A DNA stretch of 64,000 nt from Halorussus aquaticus. GTDB lineage: Archaea; Halobacteriota; Halobacteria; Halobacteriales; Haladaptataceae. Location: NCBI RefSeq assembly GCF_024218795.1, contig NZ_CP100400.1:1178001-1242000 (forward strand). Direction: 5' to 3'. This document shows positions 34,934 to 43,187 of the stretch, piece by piece (position 1 is the stretch's first letter; every line of letters begins with the position of its first letter). A program made the translations under genes and the position numbers. The notes below the pieces were generated by a model, which saw nothing but the letters and a program-made list of their open reading frames with translations, had not been told where the DNA came from and searched no databases.

Positions 34934-35773
34934 ATGGCAGACGACCAACCGCGTCCGACCGAAAACGACAACCAGGACGCCCGCGGTGAAACGCCTCGCA
35001 CCCCGGAAACCGACAGCGAGGTCCGACGACCCGACGACGATTCCTCCGCGACCGACTCGGAGACCGAACCGGCCGACGCTGCGACCGCCGACACTGAGAC
35101 CGACGACACCGAACAGGAGCGCGACGAACCCGACACCGGCGCGGAGACTGACGGACCCGAGACCACTCGGCCCGAGCAGGAGCGCGACGAACCCGCCGAA
35201 ACGCCGTCCGCGGACGTCCCCGCCGACGTCCAGAAGTACGCGAGGTTCCAGAAGATGGACGGCGCGCAGTACGACCGGGTCAACGAGTTCCTGCGCGAGC
35301 GGACGTACATCACTGCCCGCGAGTGGGCCATCGCCCGCCTCTGCGCCGACTTCCGGACCGAGACCGGCGTCGAGATGACCAAAATCGGCGAGAACCTGCC
35401 GGAACTCGTCCCGTTCATGACCGACACCTACACCCCGCAGGCGGTCAATCAGGCCCGGTCCTCGTTCGAGGACAAGGTGCGGCAGGCCGGTGCCACGTTC
35501 CTCTACGGCGCGATGTCGGGGTTCTTCACGGCCGAGGAACTCGACGACATGATGTACGAAGTGACCGAAGTCGCCAAGTTCCTGCTCGAAGTCGAGGGCG
35601 TGGACCTCTCGGTCGAGGAGGAGTTGGAGGCCGAAGACCGCATCTCCGACGTGATGCGCGAGGTCCGGTCGGCCAGCGAGGAGCTCCGTCACGACGAACT
35701 GGCGTGCCCGAACTGCGGCCACGAGATGGAAGCCAAAGACGACGCCGACGCGAGCGCACAGGCCGACGACTGA
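34934..35773 (+). CDS. Conserved haloarchaeal protein with acidic disordered head and CxxC tail (279 aa)
   Basis: Residues 1-95 are a disordered Asp/Glu/Thr/Pro-rich region containing two copies of EQERDEP (encoded by an 18-nt direct repeat at about 35115 and 35176). The globular part from about 96 is strongly patterned: YARFQKMDGAQYDRVNEFLR, ITAREWAIARLCADFRTETG, MTKIGENLPELVPFMTDTY, VRQAGATFLYGAMSGFFTAEELD. It ends in acidic helices and a single CPNCGHE half-zinc-ribbon. I recall this core as a conserved haloarchaeal domain of unknown function (possibly the one labelled DUF5806; unverified). The AREWAIARLCADF segment looks like a DNA-binding helix pair, which is only an inference. Confidence 0.75.
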   Translation: MADDQPRPTENDNQDARGETPRTPETDSEVRRPDDDSSATDSETEPADAATADTETDDTEQERDEPDTGAETDGPETTRPEQERDEPAETPSADVPADVQKYARFQKMDGAQYDRVNEFLRERTYITAREWAIARLCADFRTETGVEMTKIGENLPELVPFMTDTYTPQAVNQARSSFEDKVRQAGATFLYGAMSGFFTAEELDDMMYEVTEVAKFLLEVEGVDLSVEEELEAEDRISDVMREVRSASEELRHDELACPNCGHEMEAKDDADASAQADD

Positions 35774-35779
35774 GCGCGC

Positions 35780-35823
35780 CGTCGCCGAACCGGGAACGAG
35801 GGGGGTTACTACGCTCGGCGACG
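35780..35823 (+). terminator. Possible hairpin terminator
   Basis: CGTCGCCGA (35780-35788) pairs perfectly with TCGGCGACG (35815-35823), giving a 9-bp stem with a 26-nt loop, 7 nt after the stop codon at 35773. No T-run follows directly, so a role in termination is a guess. Confidence 0.25.
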
Positions 35824-35995
35824 CTCTCTCGACGGGATTCTCCCGCCGAGCGATGGTCCCGTTCGTCCGCACTCGGAACCGCTACCGACGAACCTGCTAG
35901 CGAAGCGGCCGCCGCGTCGAGACCACGGAGCGCAGCCGCGCCGTTTTTTAGGCCGACCAAAATATCTAAGTAGCTATTCGGCCCAGCTACATCGT

Positions 35996-36945
35996 ATGAC
36001 AGATTCTGGAGGCTCAGACGCGGATTTCGAGTACGACGTGGCCATCGTCGGGGGCGGCCCGACGGGTTGCTCCGCGGGCGTCTTCACGGCACGGTACGGT
36101 CTCGACACGGTCCTCTTCGACCGCGGCCGGTCGTCCATCGCCAGTTGCGCGCATCTGGAGAACTACCTCGGTTCCCCGCGGGTATCGACGTCGAGACGCT
36201 GTACGCGCTGATGCACGACCACGTCCGGGAGGTCGGTTGCACCCTCGTCTCCGAACGCGTGACGACCGTCGGTCGCGTCGATTCTGACTCCGAAGGCTTT
36301 CGCGTCGAAACGGCGGAGGGACGCGAGGTGACGGCGCGTCGGGTTATCGCCGCGACCAAGTACGACGGCGAGTACCTCCGGGGTCTGGACGACGACGCGG
36401 CGCTGTTCGAACGAGACGAACACCACGGCGAGGGGCGCGACCGATTCGCCTGCGACTACCCGGACGACGACGGGCGGACGCCCGTCCCGAATCTCTACGT
36501 CGCCGGGGTACTCGCGGACCGCACCGACCAAGCCGTCGTCGCCGCCGGTCACGGGGCGGCGGTCGGCCAGAACGTCATCAGGGACGTCCGCCGAGAGCGA
36601 GGATACTGGGACGAGGCGCTGGAACCGTACGACTGGCGGCGTCGCGCCGCCGAACTCGACGACGAGTGGGACGACCGCGACCGATGGGTGGAGTGGTTCG
36701 ACGCCCACCGAGTCCCCGACGACCTCGACCGCGACGAGGCCACGGTGGAACGCGTCCGCGAGGAGGTCATCGACCGCTCGCTCGAGACGTACCTCGACGC
36801 CGACGAGATAGCGACCCGTCGAGAGCGCGGCCAGCGACGACTCGCCGAGCATCTCGACGACGACGCACTGCTCGACGCACTCGACGACGAGACGATTCGT
36901 CGGCGAGCGGAACAGCTATCGGAGACTTCGACTACGGAAAACTGA
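35996..36945 (+). pseudogene. FAD-dependent oxidoreductase (thioredoxin reductase-like), one-base frameshift
   Basis: The gene is intact except for one missing base. Frame 1 (from ATG 35996) encodes the FAD-binding start YDVAIVGGGPTGCSAGVFTARYG up to CAHLENYLG, then runs into nonsense and stops at 36211. The second frame picks up exactly there as FPAGIDVETLYALMHDHVREVG and runs to 36945, including TPVPNLYVAGVLADRTDQA-type second-nucleotide and C-terminal FAD motifs. Adding one T in GGTTCCCC at 36170-36177 restores a protein of about 316 aa. No CxxC redox pair is present, so it is not a true thioredoxin reductase. It could be a real inactivation or a sequencing error in a short homopolymer. 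Confidence 0.8.
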
Positions 36946-36966
36946 ACGGGGGTCGCTACCGGAGCG

Positions 36967-37593
36967 TCACTGTTCGACGGCGTCGCCTTCCTCGCCCGTC
37001 GGCGGTCCGAAGTTCCCGGGTTCGTCGTGGGTGAACTCGATTTGCTCGTTCGTCAGCGTCCGAACGTAGGTCCGCATCTCTCCGGCGGTCTGGGCGGCCG
37101 CGAGCATCCCCTGTGCGTTCTGGGCGTCGTAGTAGGCCGGGTAGAGGACGGCCGTCTCCGCGTCGGAGTCCTCCATGGCGACCACGAACAACACGAGTCC
37201 GTCTCCCGTCGCTCGGAACACCTCGTAGGCGTCGAAGGTAACCTCGGCTTCGAGCAGCGTTTCGAGTTCCCCGAACTCGTCGTCCGGGACCAGCACGTCG
37301 ATACCGAACCGCTCGTCGTCCTCGTCGGGCACGAGCGCGGTCACGTCGCCGGGGTGGAGTTGCAGGGTGTCCCACCCGTCGTTCTCGTACTCGCCAGCCG
37401 TCGCCTCCATGTCCGCGAGGATGTCGTCCCAGAACTCCGCCGCGCGGAGGTGCGTGCCGGGAACGTCGCCCGTCTGCTCGAACGCCGCGGCCGGGTCCTC
37501 CTCGGCGAGTGCTTCGAGTTCCTCGTCGGTCAGGTCCTCGGAAACCGACCCGTCGTCCGCCAACTCGTCGTGGTCCTCGGCGTCGTCGCTCAT
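36967..37593 (-). CDS. Conserved haloarchaeal hypothetical protein (208 aa)
   Basis: This is an acidic soluble protein. The head is an Asp/Glu-rich segment with an ELEALAEEDP helix. The core shows FWDDILADMEATAGEYENDGW, LQLHPGDVTALVPDEDD, RFGIDVLVPDDEFGELE, FDAYEVFRATGDGLVLFVVA and ETAVLYPAYYDAQNAQGM. The tail (YVRTLTNEQIEFTHDEPGNF) is distinctive. I recognise the pattern as a widespread haloarchaeal family without a known role. The alternating strands and helices suggest an alpha/beta fold. It converges with the broken reductase gene, and no operon partner is evident. Confidence 0.65.
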   Translation of the reverse strand: MSDDAEDHDELADDGSVSEDLTDEELEALAEEDPAAAFEQTGDVPGTHLRAAEFWDDILADMEATAGEYENDGWDTLQLHPGDVTALVPDEDDERFGIDVLVPDDEFGELETLLEAEVTFDAYEVFRATGDGLVLFVVAMEDSDAETAVLYPAYYDAQNAQGMLAAAQTAGEMRTYVRTLTNEQIEFTHDEPGNFGPPTGEEGDAVEQ

Positions 37594-37744
37594 GGTTTGA
37601 CACGGGACGTTACGGGCTAAAAGTCTTGGTACTCGGTGTCGGGACGAAGCTCCGGGACGGCCTTTCAGGACGGAGTACGCACGAGAATCAGACTTCCGCG
37701 AGAAATCCGGCGCGCGTCTCCCGTCGGTCGCGGTTTCCCCCCGC

Positions 37745-38188
37745 TCACCCGTCCAGTTGCTCTGCGATGTCGCTCAGACTCTCTTCGGGCGACTCCGTGG
37801 CCTCGTAGAAGGTCCGTTCGCCGGGTTCGCGCAGGCCGTACTTGAATCCGGGTTCGATGACGTCCACGAGGACCGACTGGCCGAACTCGACGCCGGTCCC
37901 CTCGGCCCACGTCGAGAGGTGGTTCTCGCCGTCTTCGGGGTTGCGCGCGAGGGTCGGCGACTCGTAGAGGCCGCGAATCTCGCGGCCGTCGTCGGTCAGC
38001 GGCGATTCGATGCGGGCGCGGTACTCGGTGTCGTCGGCGACGACGCGGACGAGTTCGCCGTCCGGAAACCGGTCGTCGGCGTGGTCCGCGGGAATCTCGA
38101 CTTTCGGGCGGTCGAGGCCGCCGCTTCGGACGAGCGTCGCGCGGACTGTCGTCAGCGAGGAGTGGTCGCTGGAGATGCGGTCTGCCAT
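37745..38188 (-). CDS. Conserved haloarchaeal hypothetical protein (147 aa)
   Basis: A beta-rich soluble protein: TVRATLVRSGGLDRPKVEIP, GELVRVVADDTEYRARIESPL, GREIRGLYESPTLARNPEDG, FGQSVLVDVIEPGFKYGLRE and a helical end (LSDIAEQLDG). The layout, with repeated strands and a 'D-V-I-x-P-G-F' close, hints at a small barrel fold, which is my inference. Its start lies 60 nt from the 3' end of the rps6e gene on the same strand, so it may be transcribed with it. Function unknown. Confidence 0.65.
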   Translation of the reverse strand: MADRISSDHSSLTTVRATLVRSGGLDRPKVEIPADHADDRFPDGELVRVVADDTEYRARIESPLTDDGREIRGLYESPTLARNPEDGENHLSTWAEGTGVEFGQSVLVDVIEPGFKYGLREPGERTFYEATESPEESLSDIAEQLDG

Positions 38189-38248
38189 AGCAAGTGCTGA
38201 CCGAGAATTCGAGCGTGAGAGAGAAAACCGCTACGGTCGAACCGCGCT

Positions 38249-38653
38249 CTACTCGTCGTCTTCCTCGTCGTCGCCTTCGCCGAAGAGGTCCTCGACGGAC
38301 TCGTCGCCGCGCTCGGTGATCTTGACGTTGAGTTGGGCCGTCGCGTCGCTGGCTTCCCCGCCGCGGACGGTCACGCGCTTGCGCTCGCCGTCGCGCTTGG
38401 GTTCGTAGCCGACGCCGCCGTCGAGGAGGACTTCCTTGAGGTTCGGACCCGAGACGTCGCCGCGCATCGGGCGACCCGCGTCGTCGGAGCCGCCGGTAAT
38501 CTCGACCGTGTAGCCGTCGAGACCGACTGCGCCGCCGTCCACTTCCTCGCCGATGGATTTGCCGAGGAATCGGTTCGCGTCCTGTCCGTCCACGTCGCGT
38601 TGGTAGGTCGCCCCGGAGTCGGGGTCCGCGACGACGACCTGAAAGTCTGCCAT
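38249..38653 (-). CDS. rps6e: 30S ribosomal protein S6e
   Basis: The sequence [59 protein letters not shown] and [17 protein letters not shown] is the archaeal S6e signature; [13 protein letters not shown] carries the basic rRNA-contact segment. Length, 134 aa, is normal for haloarchaea, with a short acidic Glu/Asp tail ([11 protein letters not shown]). The start at 38653 is clear: the in-frame extension to 38803 is antisense-like. It is a component of the small ribosomal subunit. Confidence 0.97.
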   Translation of the reverse strand: MADFQVVVADPDSGATYQRDVDGQDANRFLGKSIGEEVDGGAVGLDGYTVEITGGSDDAGRPMRGDVSGPNLKEVLLDGGVGYEPKRDGERKRVTVRGGEASDATAQLNVKITERGDESVEDLFGEGDDEEDDE

Positions 38654-38824
38654 ACGGGTCAGAAAGAGGACGCTACCTAAAAATACGTCGAAGTGCCACG
38701 GGTCTCGGGTCCGTCCCCGGGTCGGACGGGGAGGGCGACGGGCGACTCGGCGGCGCGTAGATTTCGCTCCGGTCGGCGTGAACTCGTCGCGCGAACTTTT
38801 CACCCTCTCGGTCGTACCCGACGT

Positions 38825-39523
38825 ATGCGCACCAGAACCAAGGCGCTGCTGGCGGGCGCTGGCGGACTCCTCGCCGCGTGGGTCGGATGGGGAGCCTACG
38901 TCGGTCGCACGACCGAGCGCGTGCCCGCAGAGACCATCGACACGTTCGACGGCGTGGAACTCCGGCGATACCCCCGGACGGTCCTCGTGGAGACGACGGC
39001 CGACGACCAGTCCACCGCCTTCGGTCGCCTCTTCAGGTACATCTCGGGCGAGAACGCGGCCGACGAGGAACTCTCGATGACCGCGCCCGTGGCGACCGAC
39101 GCGGCGGGGACCGACGTGCCGACGACGGCCCCGGTCCGCACCGCGCTGACCGGCGGCGAGAACGTGCCGATGACCGCGCCGGTCCGCACGACCGCCGGGT
39201 CGGACGGGCGGGACGGCGGCGTCACCATGGCGTTCTACCTCCCGGCCGAGTACACGCCCGGGAGCGCGCCGACGCCGACCGACCCCAGAGTCCGACTCGT
39301 GGTCGAACCGCCCCGAACGCTCGCGGTCCGGCAGTTCTCGTGGTACGTGACCGACGACCGCGTCGAGCGGAACCTCCGGGAGATGCGCGACGCCCTCGAC
39401 GGCCGCGAGGTCGACCCCCGCGGGCGTCCGGTGGTCTTCCAGTACGACGACCCGTGGACCCCGCCGTTCATGCGCCGCAACGAGGTCGCGGTCGAGGTGG
39501 AACTCGGCGAGGAGAACCGGTGA
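38825..39523 (+). CDS. SOUL heme-binding family protein, membrane-anchored
   Basis: The N-terminal hydrophobic segment (about residues 5-25, [20 protein letters not shown]) looks like an uncleaved anchor or signal. The rest is a SOUL/HBP domain: [43 protein letters not shown] with the characteristic 'L-F-x-Y-I-x-G-x-N' and 'I-x-MT-x-P' motifs, [20 protein letters not shown], and [17 protein letters not shown]. The MTAPV motif occurs twice (MTAPVAT, MTAPVRT), with a TTAPVRT between them. SOUL proteins bind heme or hydrophobic tetrapyrroles. The canonical axial His of mammalian p22HBP relatives is not conserved across the family, so heme binding is unproven. Confidence 0.88.
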   Translation: MRTRTKALLAGAGGLLAAWVGWGAYVGRTTERVPAETIDTFDGVELRRYPRTVLVETTADDQSTAFGRLFRYISGENAADEELSMTAPVATDAAGTDVPTTAPVRTALTGGENVPMTAPVRTTAGSDGRDGGVTMAFYLPAEYTPGSAPTPTDPRVRLVVEPPRTLAVRQFSWYVTDDRVERNLREMRDALDGREVDPRGRPVVFQYDDPWTPPFMRRNEVAVEVELGEENR

Positions 39524-39541
39524 GTACGCGGGCGACCAACC

Positions 39542-40297
39542 TCAGAAACGGTCCAGACTGGCGTTGACGCGATAGCGTTCGCTCTCGTCTGCGTCGCCGC
39601 CTTCGGGACTCACCTTTCTGACCCACGCGGTGTACCTGTCGGGCAGGTCGTCCAACTCCACGCGAATCTTGAGGACGGTCGCCTCGCGGGCCTTCGCCCG
39701 CATGGCCTCGCGTTGACTCCGCTCGAACGACCCGTCCCCGGCCTTGACCTCGCACCAGTACTCGGTGAGGACGGGTCGGTCGGGTCCCGACCGGACGACC
39801 GCGCGGCAGTCGGGTTCCCACCGCCGGTCCGACCGGACCGACACCGGGTCGGGGTCGGTGTCGAGTTCGACCCGGAGGTCCTCGGCGTCGAGTTCGCTCT
39901 CGGCGAGGTCGGCGTCTACCTGCGCGAAGTGGGTCAGCAGCGGCGGGTTCACCGCGGGCGTGCAGACGAGCGCCTCCCCCAGCGCGCCGTACTGGTTGGC
40001 CTCGGTGTCGAACGTCAGTCCCTCGGTCGGCGACCCCTCCGGGGTCCGCGTCCGGCGCTCGGGCCACGCGACCAGATAGCCGTCCACGTCGTCGGGGTCC
40101 TGCGGTGCCGCCCGCTGGACCTTGACCGGCGAGTCGCCGTCGTCCGAGAGTTCTCTGGCCCGGCGGTGGGCGTCGGCCTCGGAGTCGAACGCCACGCGGT
40201 CGCTCTCCGAGCGCGCGAACCGCCGGACCGCCCGGTTGGCGTCCCGCGCGCTCTCCTTGACGGCGACGGTGAACGGGTCGGAGTCGAAGGTCATCAC
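39542..40297 (-). CDS. Haloarchaeal protein with PD-(D/E)XK nuclease motif (251 aa)
   Basis: The C-terminal half carries a textbook PD-(D/E)XK arrangement: Pro162-Asp163 in WEPDCRAVV, then Glu183-Val-Lys185 in EYWCEVKAGDG, and an upstream Glu in GALGEALVC (about 108). A following helix (SFERSQREAMRAKA) offers the Gln often seen in RecB/Hjc-type sites. The N-terminal half (about 1-90) is separate: a VAVKESARDANRAVRRFARS helix and a beta segment (VDGYLVAWPERR). I know no name for it. The motif suggests metal-dependent DNA cleavage, either repair or recombination; neighbours give no hint. The start Met may be residue 1 or 2. Confidence 0.6.
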   Translation of the reverse strand: MMTFDSDPFTVAVKESARDANRAVRRFARSESDRVAFDSEADAHRRARELSDDGDSPVKVQRAAPQDPDDVDGYLVAWPERRTRTPEGSPTEGLTFDTEANQYGALGEALVCTPAVNPPLLTHFAQVDADLAESELDAEDLRVELDTDPDPVSVRSDRRWEPDCRAVVRSGPDRPVLTEYWCEVKAGDGSFERSQREAMRAKAREATVLKIRVELDDLPDRYTAWVRKVSPEGGDADESERYRVNASLDRF

Positions 40298-40445
40298 GGG
40301 AGTGGTCTCGGGCGCGGTATTTGTATCTGAACATCCGTTTTCCCGGTCCGCGTTCGGTCGTCCGGTTTCCAGACGAACCGAGTCTGACTACTCGCAAAAT
40401 CATTGGAATCAAAACACGTTTGCCGAGGCCGCGTAACCCCGATGT

Positions 40446-40640
40446 ATGAGCGACGATGGAGAGAACGCGGCTCGGACAGTCCGGCGGGTCGGCGCGCTGA
40501 TTGTTCTCGTCCAAGTAATCGGGACGGTGGTCGTTGCGACCGGCGGTGAGATTGCCGGACTCTTCGCGGTCCTGCTACTCGCCGGAGTCGGAAGCCTCGT
40601 CTATCTCTTCTTCAGTTTCACCGAAAAGCGGTCCGCGTAA
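40446..40640 (+). CDS. Small two-helix membrane protein (64 aa)
   Basis: A short charged head (MSDDGENAARTVRRVG) precedes two helices (about residues 16-34 and 36-57), ending in FTEKRSA. No motif is present. It is unlike the LDR-type small proteins near the window start. A transcript could begin in the A/T-richer stretch at about 40396-40420. Function unknown. Confidence 0.55.
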   Translation: MSDDGENAARTVRRVGALIVLVQVIGTVVVATGGEIAGLFAVLLLAGVGSLVYLFFSFTEKRSA

Positions 40641-40679
40641 TGAGACCGCTTTCAGATGGCGCTTCGGAGACCTTCGGCC

Positions 40680-42152
40680 CTAAAACGGGTAGTTGCGCTT
40701 CTCGGTCTGGGTCGAAATCCACTTCGTCTGGGTGAGTTCGTGGAGAATCGCGTCGCCGTCGTACCGGCCGATACCCGACGCCTTCATGCCGCCGAACGGG
40801 ACCGACGGCTCCTCGTTGACGGGTTGGTCGTTGACGTGGACCATCCCGGCCTCGATTCGGTCCGCGAGTTGGCGTCCGCGGTCGAGGTCCCCCGCGTGAA
40901 TCGCGGCCGCGAGACCGTGTTCGGTGTCGTTCGCCATCTCGACGGCCTCGTCCTCGTCGGCGAACGGAATCACCGGCGCGACCGGGCCGAAGTGTTCGTT
41001 GCAGGCCGCGGCCATGTCGTTGGTGGCGTCCGAGAGGACCGTCGGTTCGACGTAGAGGTCCTCGTGACCCCCGCCGGTTTCGAGCGTCGCGCCCTGCTCG
41101 ACCGTCTCCTCGACGTACGCCAGAATCTGGTCGCGCTGGTCCTCGTCGATGACCGGGCCGACCACGTTCTCGCGCTCGCGCGGGTCGCCGATGGGGAGAC
41201 TCCCGGCGCGCTCGGCCAGTTGCTCGACGTACTCGTCGTACAGGTCCTCGTGGACGAGGTGGCGGTTGATGGAGATGCAGATCTGGCCCTGATGCAGGAA
41301 CGACCCGAACACCGCCGAATCGACCGCGGCGTCCACGTCGGCGTCCGCGGTGACGACGTAGGGGTTGTTCCCGCCGAGTTCCATCGCCGGGAGCGCGAGG
41401 TTCTCCGCGGCCTGCGCGGCGACCCGCCTGCCGACCTCGGTCGAACCGGTGAACGCCATCACGTCGAGTTCCGGGTGGGAGGCCATCCGGTCGCCGACGT
41501 CGGACCCGCGGCCGGTCACGACGTTCAGGAGACCGTCGGGGAGTCCGGCCTCCTCGAAGATGCGCGCGAGCAGGAGACCCCCCGTCACGGGCGTCGAGGA
41601 GGCGGGCTTGAGGACCACGGCGTTGCCGGTCGCGAGCGCGGGCGCGACCGCCCGCATCGAGAGGTTGAACGGGAAGTTCCACGGCGAGATGACCCCGACC
41701 ACGCCCTCGGGGACGCGCTCGATTTCGTTCTGCTTGCCGGGAATCATCGAGTCGGACGTTTCCGTCTCCATCCGTCCGGCCAGCGTCGTCGCGTGGTGGC
41801 ACATCCCCTGCGCGGTCTGCCACTCCGCGAACGCCTTGGCGTTGGCGCTCCCGGACTCGACGGCCAGCGCCTCCAGAACGTCGTCGCGCCGGTCGTCCAG
41901 AACGTCGATGGCGTCCTCGATTACCGACGCGCGCTCCTCGGCCGACCGCTCGCTCCACGACGCTTGCGCGGCCGCGGCCGCCTCGTAGGCCCGGTCCACG
42001 TCGTCTTCGGTGGCGGCCGGAACCTCGGTCACTCGCTCGCGGGTCGCCGGGTTCTCGACCGCGATGGTCTCGCCGTCGGCCGCGGCGACCCACTCGCCGT
42101 CGAGGTACATCGCGTTCCAATCACCGTCGATAGTGAAGGTTCTCTCAGTCAC
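40680..42152 (-). CDS. NAD(P)-dependent aldehyde dehydrogenase
   Basis: This 490-aa ALDH superfamily enzyme has the cofactor-side motifs VISPWNFPFNLSMRAVAPAL, VVLKPASSTPVTGGLLL and FTGSTEVGRRV. The general-base Glu is in AMELGGNNPYVV, the nucleophile Cys in HQGQICISINRHLV, and NDTEHGLAA and the closing VNDQPVNEEPSVPFGGMKASGIG are intact. The GQICIS-x-x-R context and C-terminal motif are nearer the vanillin/benzaldehyde-type than betaine-aldehyde enzymes, but the substrate is uncertain. I start at the GTG at 42152 (VTERTFTIDGDWNAMYLDGE), since the upstream extension is not ALDH-like. Confidence 0.92.
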   Translation of the reverse strand: MTERTFTIDGDWNAMYLDGEWVAAADGETIAVENPATRERVTEVPAATEDDVDRAYEAAAAAQASWSERSAEERASVIEDAIDVLDDRRDDVLEALAVESGSANAKAFAEWQTAQGMCHHATTLAGRMETETSDSMIPGKQNEIERVPEGVVGVISPWNFPFNLSMRAVAPALATGNAVVLKPASSTPVTGGLLLARIFEEAGLPDGLLNVVTGRGSDVGDRMASHPELDVMAFTGSTEVGRRVAAQAAENLALPAMELGGNNPYVVTADADVDAAVDSAVFGSFLHQGQICISINRHLVHEDLYDEYVEQLAERAGSLPIGDPRERENVVGPVIDEDQRDQILAYVEETVEQGATLETGGGHEDLYVEPTVLSDATNDMAAACNEHFGPVAPVIPFADEDEAVEMANDTEHGLAAAIHAGDLDRGRQLADRIEAGMVHVNDQPVNEEPSVPFGGMKASGIGRYDGDAILHELTQTKWISTQTEKRNYPF

Positions 42153-42292
42153 GCTCTGCTGTTGGAGTTCCAACGTGAAAATACGGTCGGACGGCGACCG
42201 GAAGCAGGGCCAGACGTGTGCCACCGAGGGAGGGAGGGGACGCAGAGACACCCAAAGATACTCAGCACTCGCGCGTGACCTGTCACGTGGAC

Positions 42293-43030
42293 ATGAAGAA
42301 AGTTCTCGCGAGCGTCGGTATCGGCAACGCCAGCGTCGATACCGTCCTGCCCTCTGCGACCGTCACGCCCGGCGAAACCATCGACGCGGAAGTCAACGTC
42401 AGCGGCGGGTCCGCCGAACAGGAAGTCGGCGCGATTCGGTTCGAGTTGGAGACCCGGTACGCCACCGAGGAAGGCTACGACGACGCCGACATCGACCGGT
42501 TCACGCTGACCGACGATCTGACCATCCCGCCGGACCACGAGGAGACGCGCTCGGTCTCCATCGACGTTCCCTACGGAACGCCCGTGACGCTCGGGAACGT
42601 GGACGTGTGGGTCGAGACCGAACTCGACATCGACTGGGCGGTGGACCCCGAGGACAAGGACCACCTCGAAGTGAAACCGACCCCGCGCCTGCAAGCGGTC
42701 TTCGACGCGATGGAGGACCTCGGGTTCTCGTTCCGGTCGGCCGAGTGCGAGGCCGACCCCTACGACCGATACGGGTCCGGCAACCGGTTCGTACAGGAGT
42801 TCGAGTTCCGGCCGCAGTCGGGTCCCTTCCGCGGCGAGTTGGACGAGGTGGAACTGGTCGCACGAGAGAACGCCGACGAACTCACGCTGTTCGTGGAGAT
42901 AGACCGCCGCGGCGGTCTCCTGAGCGAGATGGCCGAGACCGACGAGTCGAAGACGAGTCTGACGATTCGAGACCCGGACGCGGCGACGATTCGTGACGAC
43001 TTGGAGCGCGTGCTGGAGCAGTACGCCTGA
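42293..43030 (+). CDS. Sporulation-control Spo0M-like protein
   Basis: From the Met at 42293 the protein starts MKKVLASVGIGNASVDTVLP, the standard opening of Spo0M-family proteins, an arrestin-like beta-sandwich. The family core continues: VTPGETIDAEVNVSGGSAEQEV, TRYATEEGY, DHEETRSVSIDVPYGTPVTLG-type strands and VWVETELDIDWAVDPEDKDHLEV. The C-terminal domain (QAVFDAMEDLGFSFRSAECE) follows. In Bacillus it modulates sporulation, but archaea do not sporulate; a scaffold role for membrane or signalling proteins is plausible. The 18-nt palindrome AGACCGCCGCGGCGGTCT (42901-42918) lies within the 3' half. Confidence 0.9.
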   Translation: MKKVLASVGIGNASVDTVLPSATVTPGETIDAEVNVSGGSAEQEVGAIRFELETRYATEEGYDDADIDRFTLTDDLTIPPDHEETRSVSIDVPYGTPVTLGNVDVWVETELDIDWAVDPEDKDHLEVKPTPRLQAVFDAMEDLGFSFRSAECEADPYDRYGSGNRFVQEFEFRPQSGPFRGELDEVELVARENADELTLFVEIDRRGGLLSEMAETDESKTSLTIRDPDAATIRDDLERVLEQYA

Positions 43031-43187
43031 GTCGGCCGAGACGGCCCGCCGTCCGAACACATTTTCCAAACACGAATGTCAATACGTAATCGAAGGTACG
43101 GTCGAAATATGCCCCGTTGGTCCCCTCCGAGACGGAACAGCGAGTATCGACGCCGCGAACGAATCGACCGCCAGCGAGGTGGTCGTG

